A DNA stretch of 64,000 nucleotides from an uncultured Devosia sp. (lineage in GTDB: Bacteria; Pseudomonadota; Alphaproteobacteria; Rhizobiales; Devosiaceae), in NCBI RefSeq assembly GCF_913055165.1, contig NZ_CAJXJS010000002.1, positions 1 to 64,000 on the forward strand. The letters run 5' to 3'. The notes under the pieces were generated by a model, which saw only the letters and a list, made by a program, of their open reading frames with translations, did no database searches and was not told the origin of the DNA. A program made the position numbers and the translations under genes. Positions 8,269 to 18,700 of this stretch are shown in pieces (position 1 is the stretch's first letter; each line of letters opens with the position of its first letter).

Positions 8269-9480
8269 TTACTTACCCACCATCAGCCAGCTATCGACGA
8301 TAGTCTGCAGCGCTTCGTTGAGCTCTTCGTCGTCAATCGGATCGAAGAGTTCCGCGATGAAGCCGCGCACCAGCATGGTCTCTGCCTCGGACTTGGGAAT
8401 GCCTCGGCTCATGAGATAGAACAAGCTATCTTCATCGATCATCCCGCAGGTCGAACCGTGGCCGCAGACGACGTCGTCGGCATAGATTTCGAGTTCGGGC
8501 TTGGAGAGAATCTCGGCTTCATCGGAGAGCATCAAGCCCTGATGCATGAACTTGGCATCGGTCTTCTGGGCATCGCGGGCCACCACAAGCTTGCCCTGAA
8601 CGATGGCCTTGGCCCGGCCGCGTACAATGGACTTGAACAGCGGCTGCGAGGATGTGTGCGGCACCGCGTGCAGGGTTTCCATAGTGATGTCGGCATGCTG
8701 GCCGTCGGCCACCAAATTGAGGCCAGTGAGATCGGCATGGGCTCCGGCACCGGCCATGCGCGGGAACACATGGGTACGGGCGAGCCCGGCGCCGGCATGG
8801 ATCACCAGGGTGCGCAGTCTGGCGCCATCGGCGAGCTGATACTCGTTCGTGGCGAAATGTGACACGGCGCGGGCGCTGAGGTCGATGGTAATATGGGTCA
8901 CCACGGCATTCCTGCCCACGGACAGATAGGTCGCGTGGTTCCCCACATGCGCCGCATCGGATCCCGAGAATGTTTCGACGATCGTCGCCGAGGCGTCATC
9001 AGCCACGAAAACCTTCAGCGCATCAGCAACATGGGCCGCCTCGCCTTCAATACGACGCTCCACCTGGATGACCGGATCGACGCTGTTTTCCAGCGTGAGG
9101 GTCAGCGCTTCCTTGGCCAGCGCCCCATTGATGTGCACCAAGACGTCGTCGCGGGTGGTCAGCACACCGCCATCGGCCTTGCCAACAATGACGCCGGCGG
9201 GGGCCGTGGCGGCATTCTGGATGGCACCATTGGCAATCATCAGGTTGAAGGCACCGGGAATGCGCAGCGCCGGTGCGCTGGCTTCATTGGCTGCGTTTGC
9301 AACAGGCGGAATCGCCCGCAGCAGGGTCTTTAGATCGGTATAGTGGTAGCTCTCGACGCGACGGGTCGGCAGGCCGGCCACGGTGATGCGCTCGGCTGTG
9401 GAGTCCGCGCCGGCAGCCTTGAGCTGGGCGATCAGAGCGTCCTCGGCCGGGCCGAGACGAACAGGAAAGTTTGCGCGCAT
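8269..9480 (-). CDS. sufD: Fe-S cluster assembly protein SufD
   Basis: Subunit of the SufBC2D scaffold complex; pairs with SufB to hold the nascent cluster. The 403-aa protein has the variable N-terminal helical part with the SufD hallmark RRVESYHYTDL, then the beta-helix core, and the conserved C-terminal stretch CGHGSTCGMIDEDSLFYLMS with RGIPKSEAETMLVRGFI. The start is ATG at 9480, only 3 bases after sufC, and it ends at TAA before a repeat-bearing gap leading to sufS. Confidence 0.95.
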   Translation of the reverse strand: MRANFPVRLGPAEDALIAQLKAAGADSTAERITVAGLPTRRVESYHYTDLKTLLRAIPPVANAANEASAPALRIPGAFNLMIANGAIQNAATAPAGVIVGKADGGVLTTRDDVLVHINGALAKEALTLTLENSVDPVIQVERRIEGEAAHVADALKVFVADDASATIVETFSGSDAAHVGNHATYLSVGRNAVVTHITIDLSARAVSHFATNEYQLADGARLRTLVIHAGAGLARTHVFPRMAGAGAHADLTGLNLVADGQHADITMETLHAVPHTSSQPLFKSIVRGRAKAIVQGKLVVARDAQKTDAKFMHQGLMLSDEAEILSKPELEIYADDVVCGHGSTCGMIDEDSLFYLMSRGIPKSEAETMLVRGFIAELFDPIDDEELNEALQTIVDSWLMVGK

Positions 9481-9483
9481 GAT

Positions 9484-10245
9484 TTAGGCAGCCTCTCCGC
9501 CGTAGCTGGCATAGCCCTGGGCCTCGAGCTTGAGGGCCAGGTCCTTGTCGCCGCTCTCGACGATCCTGCCGTCCGAGAAGACATGCACGACGTCGGGCAC
9601 AATGTGGTTGAGGAGGCGCTGATAGTGGGTGATGACCAGCATGGAGCGCTGGCCGTCACGCAGGGCATTGACGCCCTTGGAGACGACCTGCAGTGCGTCG
9701 ATATCGAGGCCGGAGTCGGTCTCGTCGAGCACGGCCAGCGAGGGCTTGAGCAACGCCATCTGCATGATCTCGGCGCGCTTCTTTTCGCCGCCGGAGAAGC
9801 CGACATTGAGCGGGCGCTTGAGCATATCGTTGTCGATATTGAGCTGAGCGCCAGCTTCCTTGACCGCGCGCATGAAGTCCGGTGTCGACAGTTCGGCCTC
9901 GCCACGGGCCTTGCGCTGGGCGTTGAGCGCGGCCTTGAGGAAGGTCATGGTGGCGACGCCCGGGATTTCGATTGGATACTGGAAAGCCAGGAACAGGCCG
10001 GCAGCGGCGCGCTCATCGGGCTCCATCTCGAGGATGTTTTCGCCGTTGAGCAGGACTTCGCCCTCGGTGATCTCATAGTCTTCCTTGCCGGCCAGTACGT
10101 AGCTCAGCGTCGACTTGCCCGAGCCATTGCGGCCCATGATCGCATGAACCTCGCCGGGCGGGATGATGAGGTTCACACCTTTGAGGATTTCGCGTTCCTC
10201 GATGCGGGCGTGCAGGTTGCGGATTTCAAGAACGGGCGTGGTCAT
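9484..10245 (-). CDS. sufC: Fe-S cluster assembly ATPase SufC
   Basis: ABC-type ATPase of the SufBC2D complex. It shows Walker A (GRNGSGKST), the signature region VGFSGGEKKRAEIMQMAL, Walker B (LAVLDETDSGLDID) and the switch histidine (VITHYQRLL). At 253 aa it has normal length. The SufC-specific SGGEKKR signature separates it from transport ATPases. It lies between a small unknown gene (39 bases upstream) and sufD (3 bases downstream). Confidence 0.97.
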   Translation of the reverse strand: MTTPVLEIRNLHARIEEREILKGVNLIIPPGEVHAIMGRNGSGKSTLSYVLAGKEDYEITEGEVLLNGENILEMEPDERAAAGLFLAFQYPIEIPGVATMTFLKAALNAQRKARGEAELSTPDFMRAVKEAGAQLNIDNDMLKRPLNVGFSGGEKKRAEIMQMALLKPSLAVLDETDSGLDIDALQVVSKGVNALRDGQRSMLVITHYQRLLNHIVPDVVHVFSDGRIVESGDKDLALKLEAQGYASYGGEAA

Positions 10246-10284
10246 TAGTTTCTCCGGAATGCTCGGCAGGACGGCGCATGCAGG

Positions 10285-10647
10285 TCATTGCGCGTCGCCC
10301 TCTTTGAAGTGACTGATCACCTCGATTTTGCCGACGATATGGGCGTTAAATTCAGGGAGTTCCTCGGCAGGAACCCAGAATTCCTCGTGCTGCTGTCCAC
10401 CGACAATCTGACGCTCGAAACGCGCCAAGTAGCTGGCGTCAACATCGAAGCGCGTCACAAACCCCTGCTTTGAGCCGTGGCGGGTGTTCCAGTCGCGGGC
10501 AATCTGCGTCGCATAACCTTCGTTGGTCACCGGATAGAAGATGGGCTGATCCGGCAAGCGGGGGGGGAATGCCCGTGAGCCTGCCTCTTCGATCAGCTTA
10601 AGTTCCTCAAGTCCGACAGGACGATAGAGTGTGACGACGTCAACCAT
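10285..10647 (-). CDS. Small conserved unknown inside the suf operon
   Basis: A 120-residue soluble protein without signal peptide or cysteine clusters; in fact it has no cysteine. Recognisable blocks are LYRPVGLEELKLIEEAG, AFPPRLPDQPIFYPV, YATQIARDWNTRH and EEFWVPAEELPEFNAHIVG. These resemble proteins that databases often label 'ADP-ribosylation/crystallin J1' without functional proof; that match is from memory. The gene starts 2 bases after the sufB stop and precedes sufC by 39 bases, so it is co-transcribed with the Fe-S machinery. A role as accessory or sensor of Fe-S assembly is only inferred from position. Confidence 0.85.
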   Translation of the reverse strand: MVDVVTLYRPVGLEELKLIEEAGSRAFPPRLPDQPIFYPVTNEGYATQIARDWNTRHGSKQGFVTRFDVDASYLARFERQIVGGQQHEEFWVPAEELPEFNAHIVGKIEVISHFKEGDAQ

Positions 10648-10649
10648 AG

Positions 10650-12179
10650 CTATCCGACACTGCCTTCGAGGCTGATCGAGATCAGCTTCTGGGTTTCGAC
10701 CATGAATTCCATGGGCAGGTGTTGCAGCACGTCGCGGACGAAGCCGTTAACGATCAGCGCCACCGCTTCCTCTTCGGAAAGGCCCCGCTGCATGCAGTAG
10801 AACATCTGGTCGTCGGAAATCTTGGACGTGGTTGCTTCGTGCTCGAAGACGGCCGTGCCGTTGCGGCTTTCGATATAGGGCACAGTATGCGCGCCACACT
10901 TGTCACCGATCAGCAGCGAGTCGCACTGGGTGAAGTTGCGGGCGTTCTTGGCCTTGGCGTGGGCCGAGACCTGGCCGCGATAGGTATTGTCCGAGAAGCC
11001 GGCAGCAATGCCCTTGGAGATGATGCGGCTGGAGGTGTTCTTGCCCAGATGCAGCATCTTGGTGCCGCTATCGACCTGCTGATAGCCGTTGGAAATGGCA
11101 ATGGAATAGAACTCGCCGCGCGAACCGTCGCCGCGCAGGATGCAGCTCGGATATTTCCAGGTGATGGCCGAGCCGGTTTCCACCTGGGTCCAGGATATGT
11201 GCGAGTTCTTGCCGCGGCAATCGCCACGCTTGGTGACGAAATTGTAGATGCCGCCCTTGCCGTCCTTGTCGCCGGGATACCAGTTCTGGACGGTGGAATA
11301 CTTGATCTCGGCATTGTCGAGGGCAACCAGTTCCACCACGGCGGCGTGCAACTGGTGCTCGTCGCGCATTGGGGCCGTGCAGCCCTCGAGGTAGGAGACA
11401 TAGCTGTCATCGTCGGCGATGATCAGCGTGCGCTCGAACTGCCCGGTTTTCTTCTCGTTGATACGGAAATAGGTCGACAATTCCATCGGGCAACGGACGC
11501 CCTTGGGGATGTAGACGAAGGACCCATCGGTGAAGACGGCGCAATTGAGCGTGGCATAGTAGTTGTCGGAGACCGGAACCACCGAGCCGAGGTATTTCTG
11601 CACCAGTTCGGGATGCTCGCGGATGGCGTCCGAGATCGAGCAGAAGATGATACCCTGCTTAGCCAGTTCCTCGCGGAAGGTCGTGACCACGGAAACCGAG
11701 TCAAAGACGGCGTCCACGGCGACATTGCCCGAGAACGGCGTGCCGGTCGGTTCGCCCGCACCCTGGACACCAGCCAGAATGGCCTGTTCCTTGAGCGGAA
11801 TGCCAAGCTTTTCATAGGTCTTGAGGAGCTCGGGATCGACTTCATCCAGGCTTTTGGGGCCTTTGAAGCTCTTTGGCGCCGCATAGTAGCTGATGCTCCG
11901 GAAGTCGATCTTGGGATAGTGGACCTTGGCCCAGTTGGGCTCTTCCATGGTCTGCCAGCGGCGGAAGGCCTCCAGGCGCCATTCCAGCATCCATTCGGGC
12001 TCGTCCTTCTTGGCCGAGATGAAGCGGATGGTCTCCTCGGTCAGGCCCGGCGGGGCAACGTCGGATTCAATATCGGTCTCAAAGCCGTATTTGTACTTGT
12101 CGACGTCGAGCGCCAAAACCTGTTCAACCGTTTCCCGGTCAATCTCTTCCTTGAGAGTGGGAATGTTGTAGTCCGCCAT
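10650..12179 (-). CDS. sufB: Fe-S cluster assembly protein SufB
   Basis: Main scaffold subunit of SufBC2D. The 509-aa sequence has the typical SufB segments [61 protein letters not shown] and, near the end, the conserved region with [20 protein letters not shown] and [20 protein letters not shown]. The cysteine in FTQCDSLL corresponds to the functionally important position described for SufB. It starts with ATG 12179, 63 bases downstream of the group I cysteine desulfurase gene. Confidence 0.98.
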   Translation of the reverse strand: MADYNIPTLKEEIDRETVEQVLALDVDKYKYGFETDIESDVAPPGLTEETIRFISAKKDEPEWMLEWRLEAFRRWQTMEEPNWAKVHYPKIDFRSISYYAAPKSFKGPKSLDEVDPELLKTYEKLGIPLKEQAILAGVQGAGEPTGTPFSGNVAVDAVFDSVSVVTTFREELAKQGIIFCSISDAIREHPELVQKYLGSVVPVSDNYYATLNCAVFTDGSFVYIPKGVRCPMELSTYFRINEKKTGQFERTLIIADDDSYVSYLEGCTAPMRDEHQLHAAVVELVALDNAEIKYSTVQNWYPGDKDGKGGIYNFVTKRGDCRGKNSHISWTQVETGSAITWKYPSCILRGDGSRGEFYSIAISNGYQQVDSGTKMLHLGKNTSSRIISKGIAAGFSDNTYRGQVSAHAKAKNARNFTQCDSLLIGDKCGAHTVPYIESRNGTAVFEHEATTSKISDDQMFYCMQRGLSEEEAVALIVNGFVRDVLQHLPMEFMVETQKLISISLEGSVG

Positions 12180-12242
12180 GCGGCTTCTCCTTCAAGTCCC
12201 TCGGCGGTTCAAGGCCGCCGCGAACACATATTCGGGTGGCGG

Positions 12243-13388
12243 CTATGCCGCCTTACCTGCCTGCTTTTGGCGCGACAGGATTGTCTCAAATCCGGCGAGG
12301 AACGCGTCGGCATCCGCCGTAGTCGAGTTCCAGCCGAAGCTCACGCGCAAGGCGCCTTCAGCAAGCGCCTTGGGAACACCCATGCCCGCCAATACGTGGC
12401 TCACGCCAACTTTGCCCGACGAGCATGCCGAGCCCGATGACACAGAGAGCCCCATCAGGTCCAATGCCATCAGGGCCGTAGCGTTGCTCAAACCCGGGAC
12501 GGCAAAATTCGTAACATTACCAATACGCGTCGCACCCTGCCCGAAGATCACGACGCCCGGCGCCATGGACTTTAGGCCCGCTTCAATGCGGCCGGTCAGT
12601 GCAACCATAGCTTCTGCGTCATAGGCCGACACCTCGGCAGCCGCACCAAAGGCGGCAATCAGCGCGACCGGCTCCGTGCCGCCGCGCCGACCCTGTTCCT
12701 GGCCGCCGCCGGGAATGAGGCGCGCGGTGTCAGCATGAGCCTTGGCCAGCAAAGCGCCAATACCTGCAGGCGCCCCGATCTTGTGCCCGCTTATGGCCAT
12801 CATGTCGGGCGCGGAGGCCGCAAAGTCCAGGGGCAGCTTGCCGAAGGCCTGCACGGCATCGACAAAGAGCGTGTGGCGCGTCGGGCCGACTATTGCGTTT
12901 ACGCGCTCAATGGGTTGAATCACACCGGTTTCGTTGTTCACCCAATGAACTGCGACGAGCAGGGTCGCTTTCTCGTCTTCGGCGCGCGCCAGAACTCCGG
13001 CCAATTGATCGAGATCAATGCGCCCCTCGGCATCAAGCCCGATTGTCCAGACAGGCAGACCCGTGGCCTCTGCCGCCTTTAACACGGCGGAGTGCTCCCC
13101 CGTACTGACGGCCACGGCGTCTGCTGAGAATGCCTTTGCGCCGGCAACCAACGCCTGGGTGATGGCCTCGGTTGCCGAACTGGTGAAGACAACCTGCCTG
13201 GGTTCAGCGCCGGCCAGACGTGCTACCTGCTGCCGGCCAGTCTCGACGGCGTTGCGCAGGGCACGGCCATGGACATGGATCGAGGACGGATTGCCTGTCA
13301 GGGAAAGGGCGCCAAGCATCGCTTCCCGCGCTTCAGGACGAAGCGGGGCGGACGCATTGTGATCGAGATATGTGGCCGCTCTCGTCAT
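12243..13388 (-). CDS. Cysteine desulfurase, group I (IscS/NifS-like)
   Basis: PLP-dependent enzyme that mobilises sulfur from cysteine. Group I features: N-terminal YLDHNASAPLRPEAREAM, PLP lysine in ISGHKIGAPAGIGALL, and the catalytic cysteine in a long flexible loop, SSGSACSSGKVGVSHVL. The start at ATG 13388 is preceded by GGAAAG at good spacing; an upstream in-frame ATG at 13406 is less likely. It is the first gene of the suf cluster, so the operon encodes both a group I and a group II desulfurase. No iscR or rirA gene is beside it. Confidence 0.93.
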   Translation of the reverse strand: MTRAATYLDHNASAPLRPEAREAMLGALSLTGNPSSIHVHGRALRNAVETGRQQVARLAGAEPRQVVFTSSATEAITQALVAGAKAFSADAVAVSTGEHSAVLKAAEATGLPVWTIGLDAEGRIDLDQLAGVLARAEDEKATLLVAVHWVNNETGVIQPIERVNAIVGPTRHTLFVDAVQAFGKLPLDFAASAPDMMAISGHKIGAPAGIGALLAKAHADTARLIPGGGQEQGRRGGTEPVALIAAFGAAAEVSAYDAEAMVALTGRIEAGLKSMAPGVVIFGQGATRIGNVTNFAVPGLSNATALMALDLMGLSVSSGSACSSGKVGVSHVLAGMGVPKALAEGALRVSFGWNSTTADADAFLAGFETILSRQKQAGKAA

Positions 13389-13539
13389 CGCGCTTTCCGG
13401 ACGCATGCGCGCCCATGGTAGCTCCTATGCCCGCCGCGGGACCCTCTTGCGGGGCCGCAACCAAACACTTCTTGAAATTTCCCGCCCAACTTCATTACAA
13501 GGGGCGCTCCAATGGGCCGCAGTGCGGCCCAAAACCGAG

Positions 13540-13556
13540 TTTCGAATAATTCTAAA
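13540..13556. promoter_or_regulatory. Predicted Irr box (iron control element) upstream of the suf operon
   Basis: TTTCGAATAATTCTAAA is a 17-bp near-perfect palindrome, one base off the ICE/Irr-box pattern TTTAGAA-N3-TTCTAAA known from rhizobia. It lies 152 bases upstream of the first suf gene, in the divergent region shared with the alpha/beta hydrolase gene. Irr is known to control suf genes in several alphaproteobacteria. The match is by eye. Confidence 0.6.
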
Positions 13557-13675
13557 CTGGTGTTTCGGACCCATGTTTTAGGGAGCGGCCCGCGCTTAGT
13601 CAAGCCGCGAGCAGCTTTCCCCAGAGGGGTCCGGACAGCCGACGAGACAGAGCCAGAAAAGGCCGGAACAAACTT

Positions 13676-14338
13676 ATGCCAGAAGTGATCTTCAACGGCC
13701 CGGAAGGGCGCCTGGAAGGCCGGTACCAGCCGGGCAAGGAACCGAATGCGCCGGTGGCCATCGTGCTGCATCCGCATCCGCAGTTCGGCGGGACGATGAA
13801 CAACCAGATCGTCTACAATCTCTTCTACATGTTCGCTGAGCGTGGTTTTTCCGTGCTGCGCTTCAATTCGCGCGGCGTGGGCCGTTCGCAGGGCGTTTTC
13901 GACCACGGCATCGGCGAACTCTCGGACGCTGCCGCGGCGCTGGACTGGCTGCAGATCATCAACCGTGAATCGCGCGGCTGCTGGATCGCCGGCTTCTCCT
14001 TCGGCGCCTGGATCGGCATGCAACTGCTGATGCGTCGTCCGGAAGTGGAGGGCTTCATTTCGGTGTCGCCGCCGGAAAACCTTTACGACTTCTCGTTTCT
14101 AGCCCCCTGCCCGTCTTCTGGCCTGATTATTCATGGCGACAAGGACCGGGTTGCTCCGCCTTCGTCCGTGCAGAAGCTGGTGGACAAGCTCAAGACGCAA
14201 AAGGGCATCACAATTGAACAGCAGATCGTGGAGGGGGCGAACCACTTCTACGAAGGCAAGATCGACGAGCTGACCACGCGCTGCGCTGAATATCTCGACC
14301 GTCGCCGTCAGGAGATCGCGGACGGCGGCGGGCGCTAG
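13676..14338 (+). CDS. Small alpha/beta hydrolase
   Basis: Serine hydrolase of unknown substrate, in the COG2945-like group of short alpha/beta hydrolases. The 220-aa protein has the oxyanion loop HPHPQFGGTMNNQ, the nucleophile elbow GFSFGAW (GxSxG), the acidic residue in HGDKDRVAPP and the catalytic histidine in GANHFYEG, so all triad members are present. There is no signal peptide, so it is cytoplasmic. It is divergent from the suf operon and is followed by an inverted pair of palindromic repeats before tyrS. Confidence 0.85.
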   Translation: MPEVIFNGPEGRLEGRYQPGKEPNAPVAIVLHPHPQFGGTMNNQIVYNLFYMFAERGFSVLRFNSRGVGRSQGVFDHGIGELSDAAAALDWLQIINRESRGCWIAGFSFGAWIGMQLLMRRPEVEGFISVSPPENLYDFSFLAPCPSSGLIIHGDKDRVAPPSSVQKLVDKLKTQKGITIEQQIVEGANHFYEGKIDELTTRCAEYLDRRRQEIADGGGR

Positions 14339-14372
14339 TTCAGGGCGCACAACTGCGATTGAAACACCTCGG

Positions 14373-14454
14373 TGTCACCCCCGCGAAAGCGGGGACCTCC
14401 GTTTCTCTACCGGTGGTCCTTTCAAGCAGAGGTTCCCGCTCTTGCGGGAACGAC
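14373..14454. repeat. Inverted pair of REP-like palindromic units (BIME-like)
   Basis: Unit 1 (about 14373-14402) has stem CCCCGC-GAAA-GCGGGG (14379-14394). Unit 2 (about 14425-14454) has stem TTCCCGC-TCTT-GCGGGAA (14433-14450). Read on the opposite strand, unit 2 aligns with unit 1 along the pattern GTC-N2-3-CCCGC-N4-GCGGG-N-ACCTC. Two diverged copies in inverted orientation, between the hydrolase and tyrS, is the arrangement of bacterial interspersed mosaic elements. Confidence 0.65.
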
Positions 14455-14488
14455 CCTGTGACAGGGACGGCCTTTGGATCGCACCAAG

Positions 14489-15733
14489 ATGACCAAGTTC
14501 GAATACAAATCTGAATTCCTGCGTACCCTGTCCGAGCGTGGATTCATCCACCAGACCTCGGACGATGCGGGGCTGGACAATCTCTTCTCCACTGAAACCG
14601 TCACCGCCTACATCGGTTTCGACCCCACGGCCGCCTCACTCCATGTGGGCAGCCTGATCCAGATCATGATGCTGCACTGGCTGGAAAAGACCGGTCATCG
14701 CGCAGTCGCCCTGATGGGCGGCGGCACGGGCATGGTGGGCGATCCGTCCTTCAAGGACGAGGCCCGCAAGCTGATGACGCCGGATATGATCCAGGCCAAT
14801 ATCGACAGCATCAAGCAGGTCTTCGCAAATTACCTTGACTTCAGCGAGGGCAAGTCGCTGATGCTCAACAATGCCGAGTGGCTGATGCCGCTCAATTATC
14901 TCGAATTCCTGCGTGACGTGGGGCAGCATTTCTCGGTCAACCGGATGCTGAGCTTCGACTCGGTCAAGCAACGGCTTGATCGCGAGCAGTCGCTCTCCTT
15001 CCTCGAATTCAACTACATGATCCTGCAGGCCTATGACTTCGTCGAGCTCAACAAGCGCTACGGCGTGAGGCTACAGATGGGCGGGTCGGACCAGTGGGGC
15101 AACATCGTCAACGGCATCGACCTCGGCCATCGTCTGGGGACGCCACAGCTTTATGCGCTGACCTCGCCATTGTTGGCGACAGCATCGGGCGCCAAGATGG
15201 GCAAGTCGCTCAATGGCGCCATCTGGCTCAATGCGGACATGCTCTCGGCCTACGACTTCTGGCAGTACTGGCGCAATACTGAGGACGCTGACGTGGAGCG
15301 GTTCCTAAAGCTCTACACCACGCTGCCCCTCGATGAGATTGCCCGTGTTGTGGCCGGCGACATCAACGAAGCCAAAAAGCGCCTCGCCACCGAAGTGACA
15401 GCCATGCTGCGTGGCCGCGAGGCGGCAGAAGGCGCGGCAGAAACGGCGCGCGCGACCTTCGAGACCGGCAAGCTCGACCTGTCCTTGCCGACGGCCGAAA
15501 TCACCCATGCCGAGCTGGCGGCTGGCATTGGTGTTCTTTCGGCACTGGTAAAGGCAGGGCTCGCCGCCTCCAATGGCGAGGCAAGGCGGCATGTGGCGTC
15601 GGGTGCGGTGCGCGTCAATGATGCGGTCATTGACGATGACAAGCTTTCCCTGGCGGAGAACGCGCTCTTACCGGAAGGGGTCATCAAGCTTTCAATCGGC
15701 AAGAAGCGGCATGCGCTATTGAAGCCGGTCTAG
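14489..15733 (+). CDS. tyrS: Tyrosyl-tRNA synthetase
   Basis: Charges tRNA-Tyr; cytoplasmic class Ic synthetase. The HIGH-type motif appears as LHVGSL after [10 protein letters not shown], the tyrosine/tRNA-binding loop as [10 protein letters not shown], and the KMSKS-type motif as KMGKS. A C-terminal S4 RNA-binding domain spans roughly the last 65 residues ([16 protein letters not shown]). At 414 aa it has typical length. I prefer the ATG at 14489; a TTG at 14474 would add five residues. It ends at a strong hairpin shared with the convergent AsmA-like gene. Confidence 0.97.
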   Translation: MTKFEYKSEFLRTLSERGFIHQTSDDAGLDNLFSTETVTAYIGFDPTAASLHVGSLIQIMMLHWLEKTGHRAVALMGGGTGMVGDPSFKDEARKLMTPDMIQANIDSIKQVFANYLDFSEGKSLMLNNAEWLMPLNYLEFLRDVGQHFSVNRMLSFDSVKQRLDREQSLSFLEFNYMILQAYDFVELNKRYGVRLQMGGSDQWGNIVNGIDLGHRLGTPQLYALTSPLLATASGAKMGKSLNGAIWLNADMLSAYDFWQYWRNTEDADVERFLKLYTTLPLDEIARVVAGDINEAKKRLATEVTAMLRGREAAEGAAETARATFETGKLDLSLPTAEITHAELAAGIGVLSALVKAGLAASNGEARRHVASGAVRVNDAVIDDDKLSLAENALLPEGVIKLSIGKKRHALLKPV

Positions 15734-15758
15734 TAATCGCACTGTTGCGGATGGATCC

Positions 15759-15780
15759 AGGGCGCCCCAGCGGGCGCCCT
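15759..15780. terminator. Bidirectional hairpin terminator between tyrS and the AsmA-like gene
   Basis: AGGGCGCCC (15759-15767) pairs with GGGCGCCCT (15772-15780) around CAGC, followed on the plus strand by ATCTTATT. It sits 26 bases after the tyrS stop and directly beyond the stop of the convergent gene. Confidence 0.7.
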
Positions 15781-15783
15781 ATC

Positions 15784-18700
15784 TTATTGTGCCGGCGGCA
15801 ATTCGCGGGCACGAAACTCGAACATCTCCCGGAAAATGCCGGGGGCGAGGATCGATAGCGGGTTGACCAGGAATTGCGGGTCTTGCAGGGGACCGCGCAC
15901 GGCGAAGGTCACGCCGACCAGGCCCTCTCCATCCCGACCGCCGAGCAGCGGGCCGAGAATGGGCAATTGCTGGAAGATGTTGTTCAGACCGAAGAGGGGC
16001 ACATAGGTTCCCGTGAGATCGTATTGGCGCTGGTCGGTATAGATGAAGCCGCGCAGCGTGCCGCCCACGGTGTCTCCGGCGAGCACCGCGTCCGTCACCT
16101 CGACGCGATCGCTCTTGCGGATGAAATCGACCTGGCCGGCACGGAAGTCGAGACGGTTGCTGGCAGCAATGGCAGCCCGGGAATCGGAGTGATTACCGAG
16201 GATCTGAACAACATTGTCTTCATCGACAATGGAGAAGTTGCGCATGACCAGCTGTCCGGTCTCCTGGTCGAGCTGGCGGTTCGTGGTCATCACCAGACTC
16301 CCCGAGCCGCCGGCCAGTTGTGAATAGATGCCGAGGAGCCGCAGCACCGTCCCGGCATCATTGAAGGCCATGGACAATGTTCTGCCATTGGGCGCGGGGT
16401 TGGTGGTGATGGACACTGCGTTGCCCTCATCGAACTGGGCGGTGAGGTTGACCCGGGTGAGGTTCATGCCACGCAGGGACATGTCGAGATCGAGATTGAA
16501 TGCGGTCGTGGCGTAATAGCCGATCGCCCGATCCAGTTGGACATCCAGGATTAAGGCCTGGTCGAACTGGGTCGACTGTACGCCGCCACTCCCCTGGCCC
16601 AGGCTGAAGAACCGGCTCAGAACAGGTTTCAGATCAAGCTGGCGGCCGCGAATCCGCACAGAAAAGCCCCCTTCAACCGGCGATAGGTCTACCGTAGCAC
16701 TGTCGCCGTCACTCAAGGCAAACTCGCTGAAATTGGCCGCCAAAAGACCGTCACTGGCATGGTAGTCCAGCCGCCCGCCGAGGCGGACACTACCAAACGC
16801 AAGCGCAATATCTTCCAAATGGGTGACTTCACCTTCCGGTCGCACCACGGCAGTCAGCAGGCCCGGTGTGCCGACTGGCTTTGAAATGCCAAGATCGCGG
16901 ATACTCAGGCTGGCCGCCTCCAAATCCACCGACATTTGCAGGGCCCCGTCTGCCAGCGGCTGTGCCACGAAGCGGACTTGCCCGCCTAGGAACTCGGACG
17001 CATCAAAACCGAACTCGGCGAGATCGGCGACGGCGATTGTCGATCCCAGACGGACCACCGGATCGGATTGCGGGGTCCCTTCGACGGACAGCTCCGCCGT
17101 CATGCCGTCAATCTCTGCAGTGCCACCGAGCTGATAGCTGTCCTGCGAAGCGGAAAATGAGAATTGACCATCAGAAATGCGGCGCCTTTCAATCGGCTGG
17201 CTGCTCGCGAACCCGGTCACGGTGCCATTGACGACGTAGTCGACATCCATCTCTCGACCGACCGCCTCGTCGCCCAGAGCGATGGTCGCAACGAGGCCCA
17301 GATCGACGGCACCGGTGATGGCATCAAGGTCCAGGGGAAATTCCAGGTTCTCGAGCGCATCTGGTTGTTGCTGCTCGACCAGGGCCAACAGCGCTGGGAT
17401 GGGTGCTTCGAGGTCACCCGAAATCTCGATAATGCTTTCGTCAGGGACCGAATTGTCCATGACCATGGCTGGATTGACGACGGTGACAATGCCAGCATCG
17501 GTCTCCAATATCCCACCGCCACCGGCGATCGTCATGTTTACATCATCGACGCGCAGCCTGGTTTCGCCGGAGATTTGAATCGGTGCCATTTCAGAGGTTG
17601 GCTTGATGGCGACGTCCTCGCCGACGATGTCGATCAACATGCTGTCGGGCGGCAGGGCTGCGTTCTCATCGCCCACTGCCAAGGTGCCGACGGGAAAGTT
17701 GAAGCGCATTCGCGCATTCTTGACGCGCCCCTCGGTGACATTGGCAACAAACCAGTTACGGCTCTCGCCAGACATGATGTAGGGCCACAGGCGCTTGAAG
17801 TCGTCCGCCGTCACCCCCTGCCCCGCGATAGTCATGTCCAGGCCCATGCCCGATTGCAGCATGTCGATGCGACCTGCGGTTTCCACCGTTGCGCCCTCTT
17901 TGGAGGCGGTTAGACGGTCGATGCCCAAGGCGCCATAGAGCGGCGCCGACCAGCCAGAGAATTCGACCAGTTCAAATGGCGTTTTGGGCGCATCCATGTC
18001 GTTGGGGTGGATAACAACATCCCGCGCCGTCAGGGACATACCGATAGTTGGTCCGTAAGTGGGATCAAGCCCAAGAGCGAAAACGCCTGATATTCTGGCA
18101 GTCGAACGGCCGATCTGAAGCGCGCCCTCTTCCAGGTGGAACCGCCCATGGACCGGCTCCCAGGTGACATCAAGAATGGAACTGGCCACGGGGAAAAAGT
18201 CATCTCCGAGACGCAAGTCCAAACCCGTCAGATCGAGCTTGAAATCACCACCAGTGAGCGTTCCGGTATCGCCCGCAAAGGCGACGTCGAAGGAAATGGC
18301 ACCGGTGCCCCGCATCGCTGCCAAGCTGTCGTGATCGTCAATGAAAGGAAGGAAGGCCGAAAAATCCAGATTGGTGATGTCAGCCTGCAAGCGCCGTATA
18401 CCGTCTGGGTCGACGGAGCGCTCGATTGTCCCCACGACCGTTTGACCGCCAACGCGCGCGCTGAATTCGCCGGTCACCTTGGGTTCGCCGGGAACAGGCC
18501 CGATTTCTAGGGACACGGCCTCGAATTGCCGGAAGAGACCGTAGACGGGATCGGCCATGTCAATATGGCCGTCTCGAACCACTAGTCTGGAGAACCGTCC
18601 CTGGGCCGTCTGTTCCACTAGATCGGCAACAGCAAGCTCGGTGGCTTCGAGGTTGTAGATGAGCCAGTCATTGTCCGAGCGCATCGGCGGGGCGGCGCCA

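Noticed and set aside
10719-12440. 573-codon plus-strand open frame opposite sufB
   Set aside because: Shadow of sufB and the end of the desulfurase gene in GC-rich DNA; sufB motifs are unambiguous on the other strand and this frame has no recognisable domain.
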